DNA of 64,000 nt, taken from positions 2,508,794 to 2,572,793 of the forward strand of contig OW204010.1 in assembly GCA_934047225.1 (NCBI GenBank), given 5' to 3'. This document shows, piece after piece, positions 55,223 to 64,000 of the stretch (positions within the stretch are counted from its first letter, which is position 1; every line of letters starts with the position of its first letter). A program made the position numbers and the translations under genes. The notes beneath the pieces were generated by a model. It did no database searches. It saw only the letters and a program-made list of their open reading frames with translations, and was not told where the DNA came from. The DNA is from Ypsolopha sequella. Its lineage: Eukaryota; Arthropoda; Insecta; Lepidoptera; Ypsolophidae.

Positions 55223-55813
55223 ATGCCCATAACGCGTTCAATAACAAGGAAACAACTCCGGGCAGGGGTCAGTGAAGCCGCTCCAGCCGCATCGTCAGGC
55301 ACTACGCCTGCTCAAACTCGCCACGATGAGGCTCTCTCACAGGAGCACGGTATTCCCGATCCCTTTCTAACTGTCAAATTACCAGAAACTGCATCCTCAA
55401 AGGCGCATTCCACAGCTCCATCGCGAGCCTCTACCAAGACACAGAAGCTAGCTGCCCTAGCAAAGCATGCTCGCCTAAATGCAGACCGGGAGCGAACTCT
55501 AGCTGAACAGGAACGCAACCGGGAGCAAAAGCTGGCTGAACAGGAACGCATTCGAGAGCGAACACTGGCGGAACATGAACGCAAAGCAACCCAATTAGAA
55601 TTGCAGGCGGAACTTGCTGCTATTGAGTCCGCCGCGTCAGAGAAAAGCAACTCAACTCAAAGGTGGTTGATTGACTGTGCCGATAATTGTATGTATGACA
55701 ATAATGAAATATTCCCTTACAACACCTATGAGGTCGATAAAGCACCTACAGCGAGAACTGCACAGAACTTCGCCGTCACCTCTACGAGCGCGAATGTGCC
55801 GCGCGGAGACTAG
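55223..55813 (+). pseudogene. BEL/Pao Gag N-terminal part
   Basis: Starts MPITRSITRKQLRAG. A Glu/Arg-rich coiled-coil stretch with repeated EQER..EQKLAEQER motifs spans about residues 85-130. The frame stops at TAG 55811. The polyprotein evidently continued: after a frameshift near 55840-55860 the gag core resumes (FIKLAKVIADLGG, KLPLYDGSVSGWL). Confidence 0.82.
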
Positions 55814-56043
55814 TGCCTACAGTTCAATGACAAAATTAATACTACACATACACAAATTATAGGCACCACAATAAATTCGCACCTAATATTTGTAATATTG
55901 ACGACAAAAATAAAACGATTAATAATGTAGAGACACAAGATTCCTTTATTAAACTAGCTAAAGTTATCGCAGACCTTGGAGGCAAGAATAAACAGGTCAG
56001 TATTAAACTTCCTTTATACGATGGTAGCGTCTCCGGCTGGCTC

Positions 56044-58737
56044 ATGTTCAAGAAGACATACTCAAGATCAGAAGCCAGATTCAGCCCAGAAGAAAACTTG
56101 GCCAGACTCGATAATGCGTTGTGTGGAGTCGCCAAGGAATCTGTCTCCGCTCTTCTCATGACTGCCGCGCATCCGGCACAGGTAATGAGTGCTCTAGAAA
56201 GTCGCTTTGGTCAGCCGGAATCCATCATCTTACACCAACTCTCGTCCATTAGATCCTTAGCCAGGTTACCGCTACACGAGTCTTTGAAGGACCTTAACAT
56301 CTTCGCGTGCCGACTTCGAAATTGTGTTGAGGTCATCAGAGAGCTGCATCAGCCGGAGTATCTGGCCTCTCCAGAACTCGCCAATACCATCATAGGGAAA
56401 TTAACCCCTCTTTTACGTTATAGGTGGTCCGATTACGCGTCTTCAAACGATGTCCCGAACAGATACAGGCTAGAACTATTAGCAGACTTTTTGGATAATG
56501 AATCCAAACAGCAAGCAAAACATTGTACATTTCATGCGGATTTCTTTTACGGAAAAACTGGTACAACAACAACAAATAATTCGCAGGTTGTCAAATCAAA
56601 TGTCATTACTAAACAACCCGCAAAAGTTTTTCATGCGACTCTGTCAACGAAACCAAAGAGTCTCACAACATGTAGGTATTGTAAGATAGGTACACACGAT
56701 GTCCAAGAATGCGAAAAGTTTGTTTCATTGCCTATTGACGAACGCTGGCAATGGGTTACTGGAAATAAGGTCTGTTACAGATGTTTATCTAAAGGTTCAC
56801 ATAAATATTTAACTTGCAAGAAACATTGTGAAGTCGCTGGATGCAAGTACAGTCGGAGACACAATACTTTGCTCCATCGACCTACGGTGGAAACTGCTGC
56901 CTATGTCGACATAGATGAGCGCAATGAGCCCCAGTCTGAGGAGGTACCGACTGCTATTGTATCTCATAGCGCCTCCCCTAACCCAATGTCAATCCATAGG
57001 TCGTTATTAAAGGTCCTCCCCGTCACTATTACTGGTCCTAAAGCTAGTTTCGATACCTATGCGCTACTTGACGATGGGTCTACCGCCTCATTTATCGACA
57101 AATCTGTAGCCGAACTGATAGGTGCTACCGGGCCCAAAAAACACATTCAGGTCGAGTGTATCGGCGGTCTCGGTAAAAATATAGAGGTCAGTTTCGTAAA
57201 CATTAAAATCAAAGGCTGCCACAGTGTAGAAACACATGATATTGTAGTGAGGTCTATTCCAAACTTGACTATTGCTAAACAGTGTATTCGCTCAGAGCAA
57301 ATTAAAGACTGCGTTTATTTACGCGACCTAGCCGACGTTCTGTGCTACGAGAACGCGAAACCTATGATTCTGCTCGGGATCTATAATTGGCATCTTACAT
57401 TTTCAAAAACTATACGGCGTGGTAAGCCATCACAACCAGCAGCGTCTTTGACTCCGTTAGGTTGGGTTCTATACGGCTCTACTTCAACCATGTCCAAACC
57501 TATCGACTTCGTAAACCATGCCGTTATAGATTACGAAGAAGATAGTTTAGGAGACAGCCGTACTTTAGATATCCTCATCAAAGACCATTATAGTTTAGAC
57601 TCTATCGGTATAGAAAAAAGGAATGGTCGCTCTGTTGAGGACCAAAGAGCGTTAAAATTGCTAGAGGAGACTACTAGGCGTCTACCATCTGGGCGATTCG
57701 AGACAGGACTACTGTGGCGTGACAATATCGAACAGGTCCCCGATACCCGCCCACTCGCTGTACGCCGTTTCAGAACTCTAGAATCTAAGATGTTTAAAGA
57801 CTCCGACTACGCTAGTAAATATAAACAAAATATTCACGCCATGCTTGACAAGGGTTATGCAGAATTGTGTAGCGCCCCACCTTCCGGTATATTATGGTAT
57901 TTACCACATTTCGGAGTAGTACATCCACAAAAGAAGAAACTTAGGATTGTTTGTGATGCTGCGGCCAAGTGTGAAGGTGTAAGCCTAAATTCCCTTTTAC
58001 TGCCCGGGCCCGATCTTCTCCAATCCTTGGTAGGCATTTTGATGCGATTCAGAGAAGGCCGTGTAGCTCTTTCGGCCGATATCCGGGAAATGTTCCCACA
58101 AGTCAAAATAAGACCTGAAGACCGTGATGCTCAGCGTTTCTTATGGCGCGACGATCCTACGCAACCTATCCAGGAATATCGCATGTCATCTATGATGTTT
58201 GGTACAGTGTGTAGTCCGTTTACAGCCTTGTACCTTAAAAATAAGATAGCCACCGAACATCAGCGATCACACCCGAAAGCTGCAGCAGCTATTATCCGCG
58301 ACACATACATGGACGATTATTTAGGTAGTTGTGATAATGAACAAGAAGCCACACTTTTATCCTCAGATATTGTCTCTGTTTTAGCCGCAGCCAAATTTGA
58401 AATGGGGTCCTGGGTATCGAATTCTGCGAAGGCTCTCACCATGATACCTCCCGATCTTTGTGCCGTCGGGGCCGCAACAATAAATGTAGGTTCAAACTCA
58501 CGACCTCCGACGCGCGTCTTAGGAGTTTCCTGGAACATCGTTGACGACACGCTGTCCTTCCCGCATATTGATTGTGATAAAATACCAGCGAAATTAACCA
58601 AGAGAGTTGTCCTTTCAAACTTAATGAAGATTTACGACCCTTTAGGCCTACTTAATCCCGTGGTTATAAATGGTCGTATTCTTTTCCAAAAGACCTGGAA
58701 ACTTACTACATCTTGGGATGAATTATTGCCCAAATAA
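56044..58737 (+). pseudogene. BEL/Pao Gag core, protease and reverse transcriptase
   Basis: 897-residue frame, open upstream to about 55850. The gag core (SGWLMFKKTYSRSEARF) precedes Cys/His clusters CRYCKIGTHDVQEC, CYRCLSKGSHKYLTC and CEVAGCKYSRRH near 209-285. The aspartic protease has LLDDGSTASF near 340. RT shows LRIVCDAAAKCEG, LSADIREMF and catalytic YMDDY near 754. It ends at TAA 58735 after ELLPK, but the same frame continues into RNase H. Confidence 0.9.
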
Positions 58738-60861
58738 TTCATACAAAAGTGGAGAAACTGGTTAACAAACTTAATCAAAATCTTTAACAATTGCGTACCC
58801 CGGTGTTATTCCACCTTAAACGATCCTATGAGCTCAATACAATTGCATGTGTTCGCAGACGCGAGCGAGCAAGCGTACAGTTGCGTCGCTTACTGGCGCT
58901 TTATGTTTCCAAACGGAAACATACAAGTCTCGTTGATCAGCGGTAAAGCTCGCGTTGCTCCCTTGAAGCCTACGACAATACCAAGGCTGGAACTTCAGGC
59001 GGCTCTAATTGCTGCTCGCTTATCTGTTTTTATCGTAGAATCTCACAAACGGAAACCAGAAAGGATCTTTCTTTGGTCAGACTCCCAAACGGTACTCAAA
59101 TGGCTACGATCTGACCCAAGCACCTTTAAGTCTTTTGTCGCTCATAGGGTTTGTGAAATTTGCGAGATCACCAATGTTTCCGATTGGAAGTACGTACCTT
59201 CATTCTTGAATGTCGCAGACGACGCAACCAGATTCAAGGATGAATTTACCAAAAACTCTCGATGGTTTACCGGGCCATCATTCTTACACCAACCTTCAAC
59301 CGAATGGCCCTGTGAACCTTTAACTACAACTGTCAACGCACCAACGCCTGAGGAATATAGAACCGACAAAGAGTTGGTGGGTTTGACATTGACTCAGTCA
59401 CGTGACTTACCTTCACCTGTGATAGCTGACTACAGCCGCTTTAGTATCTGGTTAAGTTTTATTCGTGCTACCGCACGAGCTCACCAGTGTGCCTCGAAAT
59501 TTCGACATTTGCCTCAAAATCCTAAATTTCCACAAGGTAGTTTAGCAGCTTTAGATGTCACTTTTATCTCATCGGCAGAATGCCATGCCTTTCTGCATAT
59601 ACAATTAGATTCTTTCAATAATGAATATATCGCGATTGACGCTGCACGCCCCGTTTCTAAAGAGAGTAGACTTAAAAACTTGTCGTTGATAATAGATGAT
59701 AGGCTATTACGGTTATCCGGCCGCACGGGAACATCTACTGCCATTGATCCACGACCAATCGTTTTGGATGGAAAACACTCGCTCACTCGGCTACTAATCA
59801 GCTCCTACCACGTCAAATTTGCCCACGGAAACAACGAACTTGTGGTGAACGAATTACGACAACGTTTCTACATCATTGGAGTGAGACCATCTGTGCGAAA
59901 CGTGGCGAAACATTGTCAACTCTGCCGGAACATGAAGGCCAAGCCACAGGTGCCACCGATTGAAGACTTACCTGAAGCCAGAATGGCTCACCACGTTCGT
60001 CCCTTCACTTTCGTCGGTGTCGACTATTTTGGCCCGTTGAACGTCACATCAGGACGAAGATCTATGAAGCACTGGGTAGCACTATTCACGTGCCTGACAG
60101 TGAGAGCTATTCACATCGAAGTAGTAGAATCACTGTCAACAGACTCAGCCTTGTTGGCTCTACGAAGATTCATAGCACGACGTGGCTGTCCCACATGCAT
60201 ATATTCGGACAACGGAACAGCCTTTGTTGGCGCTTCAAATATCTTGCATGAATTGTACGACTTCTCGACAAATAGAGGAATAAAGTGGAAGTTTATCCCC
60301 CCGTCGGCTCCATTTATGGGTGGCTGCTGGGAGCGTCTGATACGCAGCGTGAAAACTGCACTCAAGATCACTCTAAAAGACCGATCCCCCCGAGTAGAGG
60401 TCCTAAACACATTACTTGCAGAAGTAGAAGCAATTGTCAATTCCCGGCCACTCACCCACGTGCCCGTGGATGAGAACAGCCAACAAGCACTAACGCCCTT
60501 CAACTTCCTTATTGGTACCTCAAGCCATGACCAGAGTCTGCGAGAATTTGACGAGACCGATCTTTTACGACGCGCAGACTGGCGAAAGGTCCAAAGGCTT
60601 GCAGAACACTTTTGGCAACGGTGGACTAGAGAATATTTGCCGCTCTTGATACCACGAAAATCAGTTACACCTCATAAAGAGTTGAAATCGGGTGATGTGG
60701 TACTGGTCGCGGATGGAAATCTACCGAGAAACTGCTGACCTATTGGACGAGTCACCGAGTTATTCCCGGGTAGGGACAAGATTGTCCGCGTTGTGAATGT
60801 TGTGACTAAAGGGGGCGTGCTGCGTCGGCCGGTCTGCAAACTTGTACCGCTAAATTGTTAA
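58738..60861 (+). pseudogene. BEL/Pao RNase H and integrase
   Basis: Directly continues the RT frame after one nonsense codon. RNase H has LHVFADASEQAY and PRLELQAALIAAR, with WSDSQTVLKWL. The integrase zinc region is CQLCRNMKA. The core has all three acidic positions: FVGVDYFGP, YSDNGTAFVGA and GGCWERLIRSVKTAL. TGA at 60736-60738 interrupts the C-terminal domain; the same frame then reads PIGRVTELFPGRDKIVRVV to the final TAA at 60859-60861. This is the best preserved BEL/Pao pol here. Confidence 0.9.
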
Positions 60862-60887
60862 TTGGTGTTCCACACCGCTTGGGGCCA

Positions 60888-61047
60888 TGTTGCCGACCAA
60901 CCAACCTTTTTTTATAACTTATTGCATTTATATGATTTTATTTATGGACTTGTTCTTCATTTTAAAATATTGACATTGTCTTGCAAAAAACAGGAGAAAT
61001 AAAATAAATTTCCTTAAAAACTGTTATAACGCGTTTCATACCCTTCA
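60888..61047 (+). repeat. 3' LTR of the 55022 element
   Basis: 160 bp, about four differences from the 5' LTR, followed by TTAAG. Confidence 0.92.
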
Positions 61048-61730
61048 TTAAGTATCACAATATAGTGATCCCATTTACCAATTGTGTTAAAAATTTAGGT
61101 ATCCTTATGGATAACACGTTATCTTGGGCTCCTCAAGTAGGAGCAGTTAGTAATAAAGTGTTTGGAGCTTTCCATTCACTCAAACGGCTGCAGTTCTTTC
61201 TTCCATTCCAAACTAAAATTATGCTGGCACAGTCTCTACTGCTCCCAATTCTTGATTACGTGGATGTAAGCTATTTAGACATAACTAAGGAGCTGCTGAG
61301 CAAACTCAAACGTCCCCAAAACTTGTGCATTCGCTTTATCTTTGGATTGCGGAAGTATGATCACATCTCAGAATTTCGTGCTCGTCTAAAGTGGCTCGTA
61401 ATTTGCCTTCGTAGGAATACTCATATCTTAAGTCTTCTATACAACGTTTTAAACGATCCCTCCGCACCTGAATATCTTCGTATTAAATACAATCTCGTCA
61501 ATTCCTTACGCTGTAAGGAAAATAGCCTTCTTAGTATTCCCAAGCACAATTCTGCTGCTTATGGGAAGTCCTTTTCGGTCACGGCCGTTCGTCTGTGGAA
61601 TTATTTACCCACGAAGATACGTATATTGCCTTTATTGGCGATATTTAAAAAGAATTTAAAATCATATCATGAAGTTTCTTTAGGTTGGTGGTCTCACTTC
61701 ATCACTCAGTCTATTGATATTTTTATATAA
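61048..61730 (+). pseudogene. LINE RT C-terminal part, right of the BEL insertion
   Basis: Continues the frame left at 55021: CVKNLGILMDNTLSW, then QSLLLPILDYVDVSY and LWNYLPTKIR, ending at TAA 61730. Typical Jockey/CR1-group C-terminal region after the RT. No lesion within this piece. Confidence 0.87.
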
Positions 61731-62102
61731 TAGTATATTAAGAGTATATTAAGTAGTTATTTTTTTTTTTATATTTGTATGTATACGATATGTATGTATC
61801 AAACATAAAATGTATTGTGTAAGTTTTGTTGGATAGGAGTATATTATATATTAGGCATTATGTATATTCACTTTATTGGTTTTGATTCTTCTTTTATTTA
61901 TGTATTTTGTAAATTGGTATCCCCCTCCACATTACGTAAAATAATACTTTCTTCACCACCCAAAGGTTGCCTGGAAACAATCGCTTTAAGTGATAAGTCC
62001 GCCCTTGTAAAACATTGTGTGTTTAAAACTCTGTACTCAATGTTTTATTTGACCGTGTTCAATAAAGTGTGTATTCATTCATTCATTCAATCATTCATTC
62101 AT
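61731..62102 (+). mobile_element. LINE 3' UTR with ATTC tail
   Basis: AT-rich, with AATAAAGTGTG followed by an ATTCATTCATTC run (62073-62101). Same type of end as the LINE at 1-3118. Confidence 0.78.
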
Positions 62103-62690
62103 AATCGCTTTGTACCTGGGTGCTGATTACAAGGTATTACTTGAAAATCAACATTCTTCCACCTGACCTTCGATTCTGGCTTCATCACCATAGAACTCCT
62201 CAACGGATCAGAGCACATAACTCGAGATTGCGGCAATCACTGCGTTAGGGTGCTAATTCAAGGGTATTACTTGGAGATTATCAGAATACCCACCTGACCT
62301 TCGATCCTGGCTTCATCACCATAGAACTCCTCAACGGATAACAGCACATAACTTTGGATTATGGCAATCAGTTTGTGTTAGGGTGCTCATTGCAGGGCAT
62401 TGCTTGAAAATTGCCAGTGTACCCACCTGACCTTCGATCTTGGCTTCATCACCGTGGAACTCTTCAACGAATGACAGCACATAACTCGAGATTGCGGTAA
62501 TCATGTTGTGTTAGGGTGCTAATAGCAGGAAGCTACTCAAATATAGCTACTTATACTCACTTGAACTTCGTTTAATATTAACACCACGTTTGCAAGAACT
62601 ACACACACTTCACAATTTAACCCAGCAACACTAAAAATGTGAAATAAAATAAACTTTTAACAAAAAATAGCAACCGACTTCAATAGCTAC
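62103..62690 (+). repeat. Tandem repeat, about 130-bp monomers
   Basis: Units beginning GGGTGCT at about 62118, 62247, 62378 and 62513, with shared blocks CCACCTGACCTTCGAT, CTGGCTTCATCACC and CAGCACATAACT. The last unit is partial. AACCGACTTCAATAGCTACC follows at about 62671. The related segment at 54640-54700 suggests one repeat element was opened by the LINE insertion. Confidence 0.8.
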
Positions 62691-62746
62691 CTTTTTCTTG
62701 GTTTCAAAGCAGGATGGATCGTTTCGTCCAAAATTATCCCTAATAT

Positions 62747-62937
62747 TGTTAAAGAGGTTGTATCAGTTGGCTTTACCAAGCTATGGTCATCTGAGTGAAG
62801 TGTGACGTTTTTTGTCGTTGTCGTTAATTATTGTCTTTTGTCGTATATTTTCAGTTTTTTGTTATTATATATTTCTATTGTAGCTGCTTCTTTTATTAAT
62901 CTAATCGCATGATCTATTACTTTAACATGGTAGCAGA
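62747..62937 (+). repeat. 5' LTR of the copia element
   Basis: 191 bp bounded by TGTTAAA and TTTAACA, perfect 7-bp inverted ends. It stops exactly one base before the primer site. The 3' LTR lies beyond the window. Confidence 0.8.
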
Positions 62938-62948
62938 GTGTGTGTGAT
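62938..62948 (+). promoter_or_regulatory. Copia primer binding site, initiator tRNA-Met type
   Basis: TGGTAGCAGAG is complementary to the CCA end of initiator tRNA-Met, as used by many copia elements; matched from memory. Confidence 0.65.
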
Positions 62949-63013
62949 AAAAATCGAGAATAATTGAGAGCTGTACCGTCGAGAGATTTTCCTTAGAAAA
63001 ATCTGACGTTTTT

Positions 63014-63712
63014 TTGGATAGCAAAATAGAAAAGTCTATCATTGATGCTACTAAAATCCAGATTGGTCTACTAACAGAGGAAAACTGGACAACCTGGAAA
63101 TATGAGATGACAATTGCATTAAGGGGCTTAGGATTAATAGATGTTGTTGAAGGAAAGTTGAAAAAATCTGAACCTGAAGGTTCTACATCAAAAGCAATTG
63201 AGAAATATGAAAAGCGACTTGACAGATACCAAATGGTTGAGAGTACAGCCTTGTTAATAATAACAACAAATCTGTCAGATAATAATCTTCAAAAAGTCAT
63301 GAGATTTTATACAGCAAATCAGGTATGGCAAGAGTTACATAGGTTATTTGATGGAGTATCAGAAGATAAGGCCTATAATCTTTGTATGACATTCTTTGGT
63401 TATAAGAAGCAGACAGGTAATAACATGGGTACCCACGTGTCAAAGCTAAAGACCATTTGGTCTGAGCTAAAACAAAAGTTGCAAAAGTTTTATGGACAGA
63501 GTGATTTGCCAGAAATTTTTCTTATAAGTAAAATTTTGGAAACACTACCTGAGGAATACTTTGCATTCAAATCTAGCTGGCTGCTTATGTCAAAGACAGA
63601 AAGAACTGTAGAACGATTGAGCAACCAGTTATGTTCATATGAAAGAGCTCTAGCCGAGAAGAGCGGCACAGAAAGTAAAGTAGAGACTCTCATAGTGCAA
63701 GAAGAATCTTGA
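63014..63712 (+). pseudogene. Copia Gag
   Basis: 232 residues with a UBN2-like core: LLTEENWTTWKYEMTIALRG, VWQELHRLFDG and FLISKILETLPEEYFAF. The first codon is TTG where ATG would be expected (the frame reads DSKIEKSI directly after), so the start may be lost. It ends with an in-frame TGA at 63710, after which the same frame goes on into the zinc knuckle. Confidence 0.82.
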
Positions 63713-64000
63713 ATTAAGAAGAAATCCGTTGAGAAAGATTATTATGCAAACATCAAATGTAATTATTGTGGGGTGATTGGACATGTGGTAATAAGATGTT
63801 CTAAATGGAAATCAGATGGACGTCCACTAAAAGCCAAGTCATTGACATCAAAGAATGATCCGAGTTTGAGTGTAAACATGAACCTTATGTCTATTGATAA
63901 TGGGAATGATACAAATAACTGGTTTGTTGATAATGGTGCAAAAAGCCACGTAACTAACAGATGTGATCTGTTTGAACAATTTGATGAATTTAATGGTTCT
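63713..64000 (+). pseudogene. Copia zinc knuckle and protease start
   Basis: Same frame as gag after the TGA: CCHC knuckle CNYCGVIGHVVIRC, then WFVDNGAKSHVT, the aspartic protease active site with DNG in place of the usual DSG. Open to the window end. Confidence 0.82.

Larger units (their letters stand above)
55022..61047 (+). mobile_element. Nearly complete BEL/Pao retrotransposon
   Basis: 160-bp LTRs (55022-55181 and 60888-61047) start TGTTGCCGACC and end in TTCA. They are flanked by TTAAG (55017-55021 and 61048-61052). The LTRs differ at about four positions. Inside are a tRNA-Leu-type primer site, gag, protease, RT, RNase H and integrase in order. A few point lesions break the polyprotein: nonsense at 55811, a frameshift near 55840, nonsense at 58735 and at 60736. 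Confidence 0.95.
62747..64000 (+). mobile_element. Ty1/copia retrotransposon, 5' part
   Basis: 5' LTR, primer site, gag and the start of pol in order; cut by the window end. Assignment rests on the UBN2-type gag, a CCHC knuckle directly followed by a protease motif, and the initiator-tRNA-type primer site. Confidence 0.88.

Overview
The window is eukaryotic and almost certainly from a moth or butterfly. The evidence is interspersed repeats I recognise as typical of Lepidoptera: copies with the CCAAGTGCGAGTCGGACTCG / GGTTCCGTA ends, RTE-type tails reading ACTAGCTGTTGC..CGCGACT, and the ACCGACTTCAAAAAGGAG family. TATA-type promoters, spliced exons and AATAAA signals fit. I see no ordinary single-copy host gene with certainty. 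The window is a heterochromatin-like stack of transposable elements.

Layout, left to right. 1-3118: 3' part of a LINE with an ATTC-repeat tail. 3119-11902: a minisatellite of 35-bp units, split by a BEL/Pao-type element with three identical LTRs (3843-9457). 11903-14457: AT-rich DNA with a LINE tail and a lepidopteran repeat. 14458-21027: a degenerate minus-strand BEL/Pao element. 21028-26191: a fold-back element, an OTU-protease gene remnant split by a TTAA-flanked MITE, and three serial repeat copies.

26198-54378: a Maverick/Polinton with 128-bp terminal inverted repeats (127/128 identical) and a 6-bp target duplication, CTCGTG. On its minus strand lie a packaging ATPase, a DUF8207-like protein, a fiber-like protein, a chromodomain integrase, a parvovirus-type phospholipase A2 protein, an adenain-type protease, a penton-like protein, a double-jelly-roll capsid protein and a small conserved ORF, packed with short gaps or overlaps as a virus-like cassette. 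On its plus strand are a spliced gene with repeated symmetric exons, a zinc-finger ORF resembling the N-terminal part of Polinton DNA polymerase genes, and a small lysine-rich ORF. No DNA polymerase B body is present. Later insertions break it up: a BEL/Pao element at 36728-45719 (itself hit by a LINE), a second BEL/Pao element at 45840-49061, and a Jockey-like LINE at about 50637-53410. The integrase gene is cut into three pieces by the two LTR elements, and their target duplications mark the joins exactly.

54436-62690: a repeat with about 130-bp monomers, hit by a truncated LINE, which was hit in turn by a nearly complete BEL/Pao element (55022-61047, duplication TTAAG). 62747-64000: 5' end of a Ty1/copia element, cut by the window edge.

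Nearly all coding regions belong to mobile elements. Many carry nonsense codons or frameshifts, so the present capsid, integrase and retroelement genes are mostly fossils. The ATPase, DUF8207-like, fiber-like, PLA2 and perhaps protease frames remain open.
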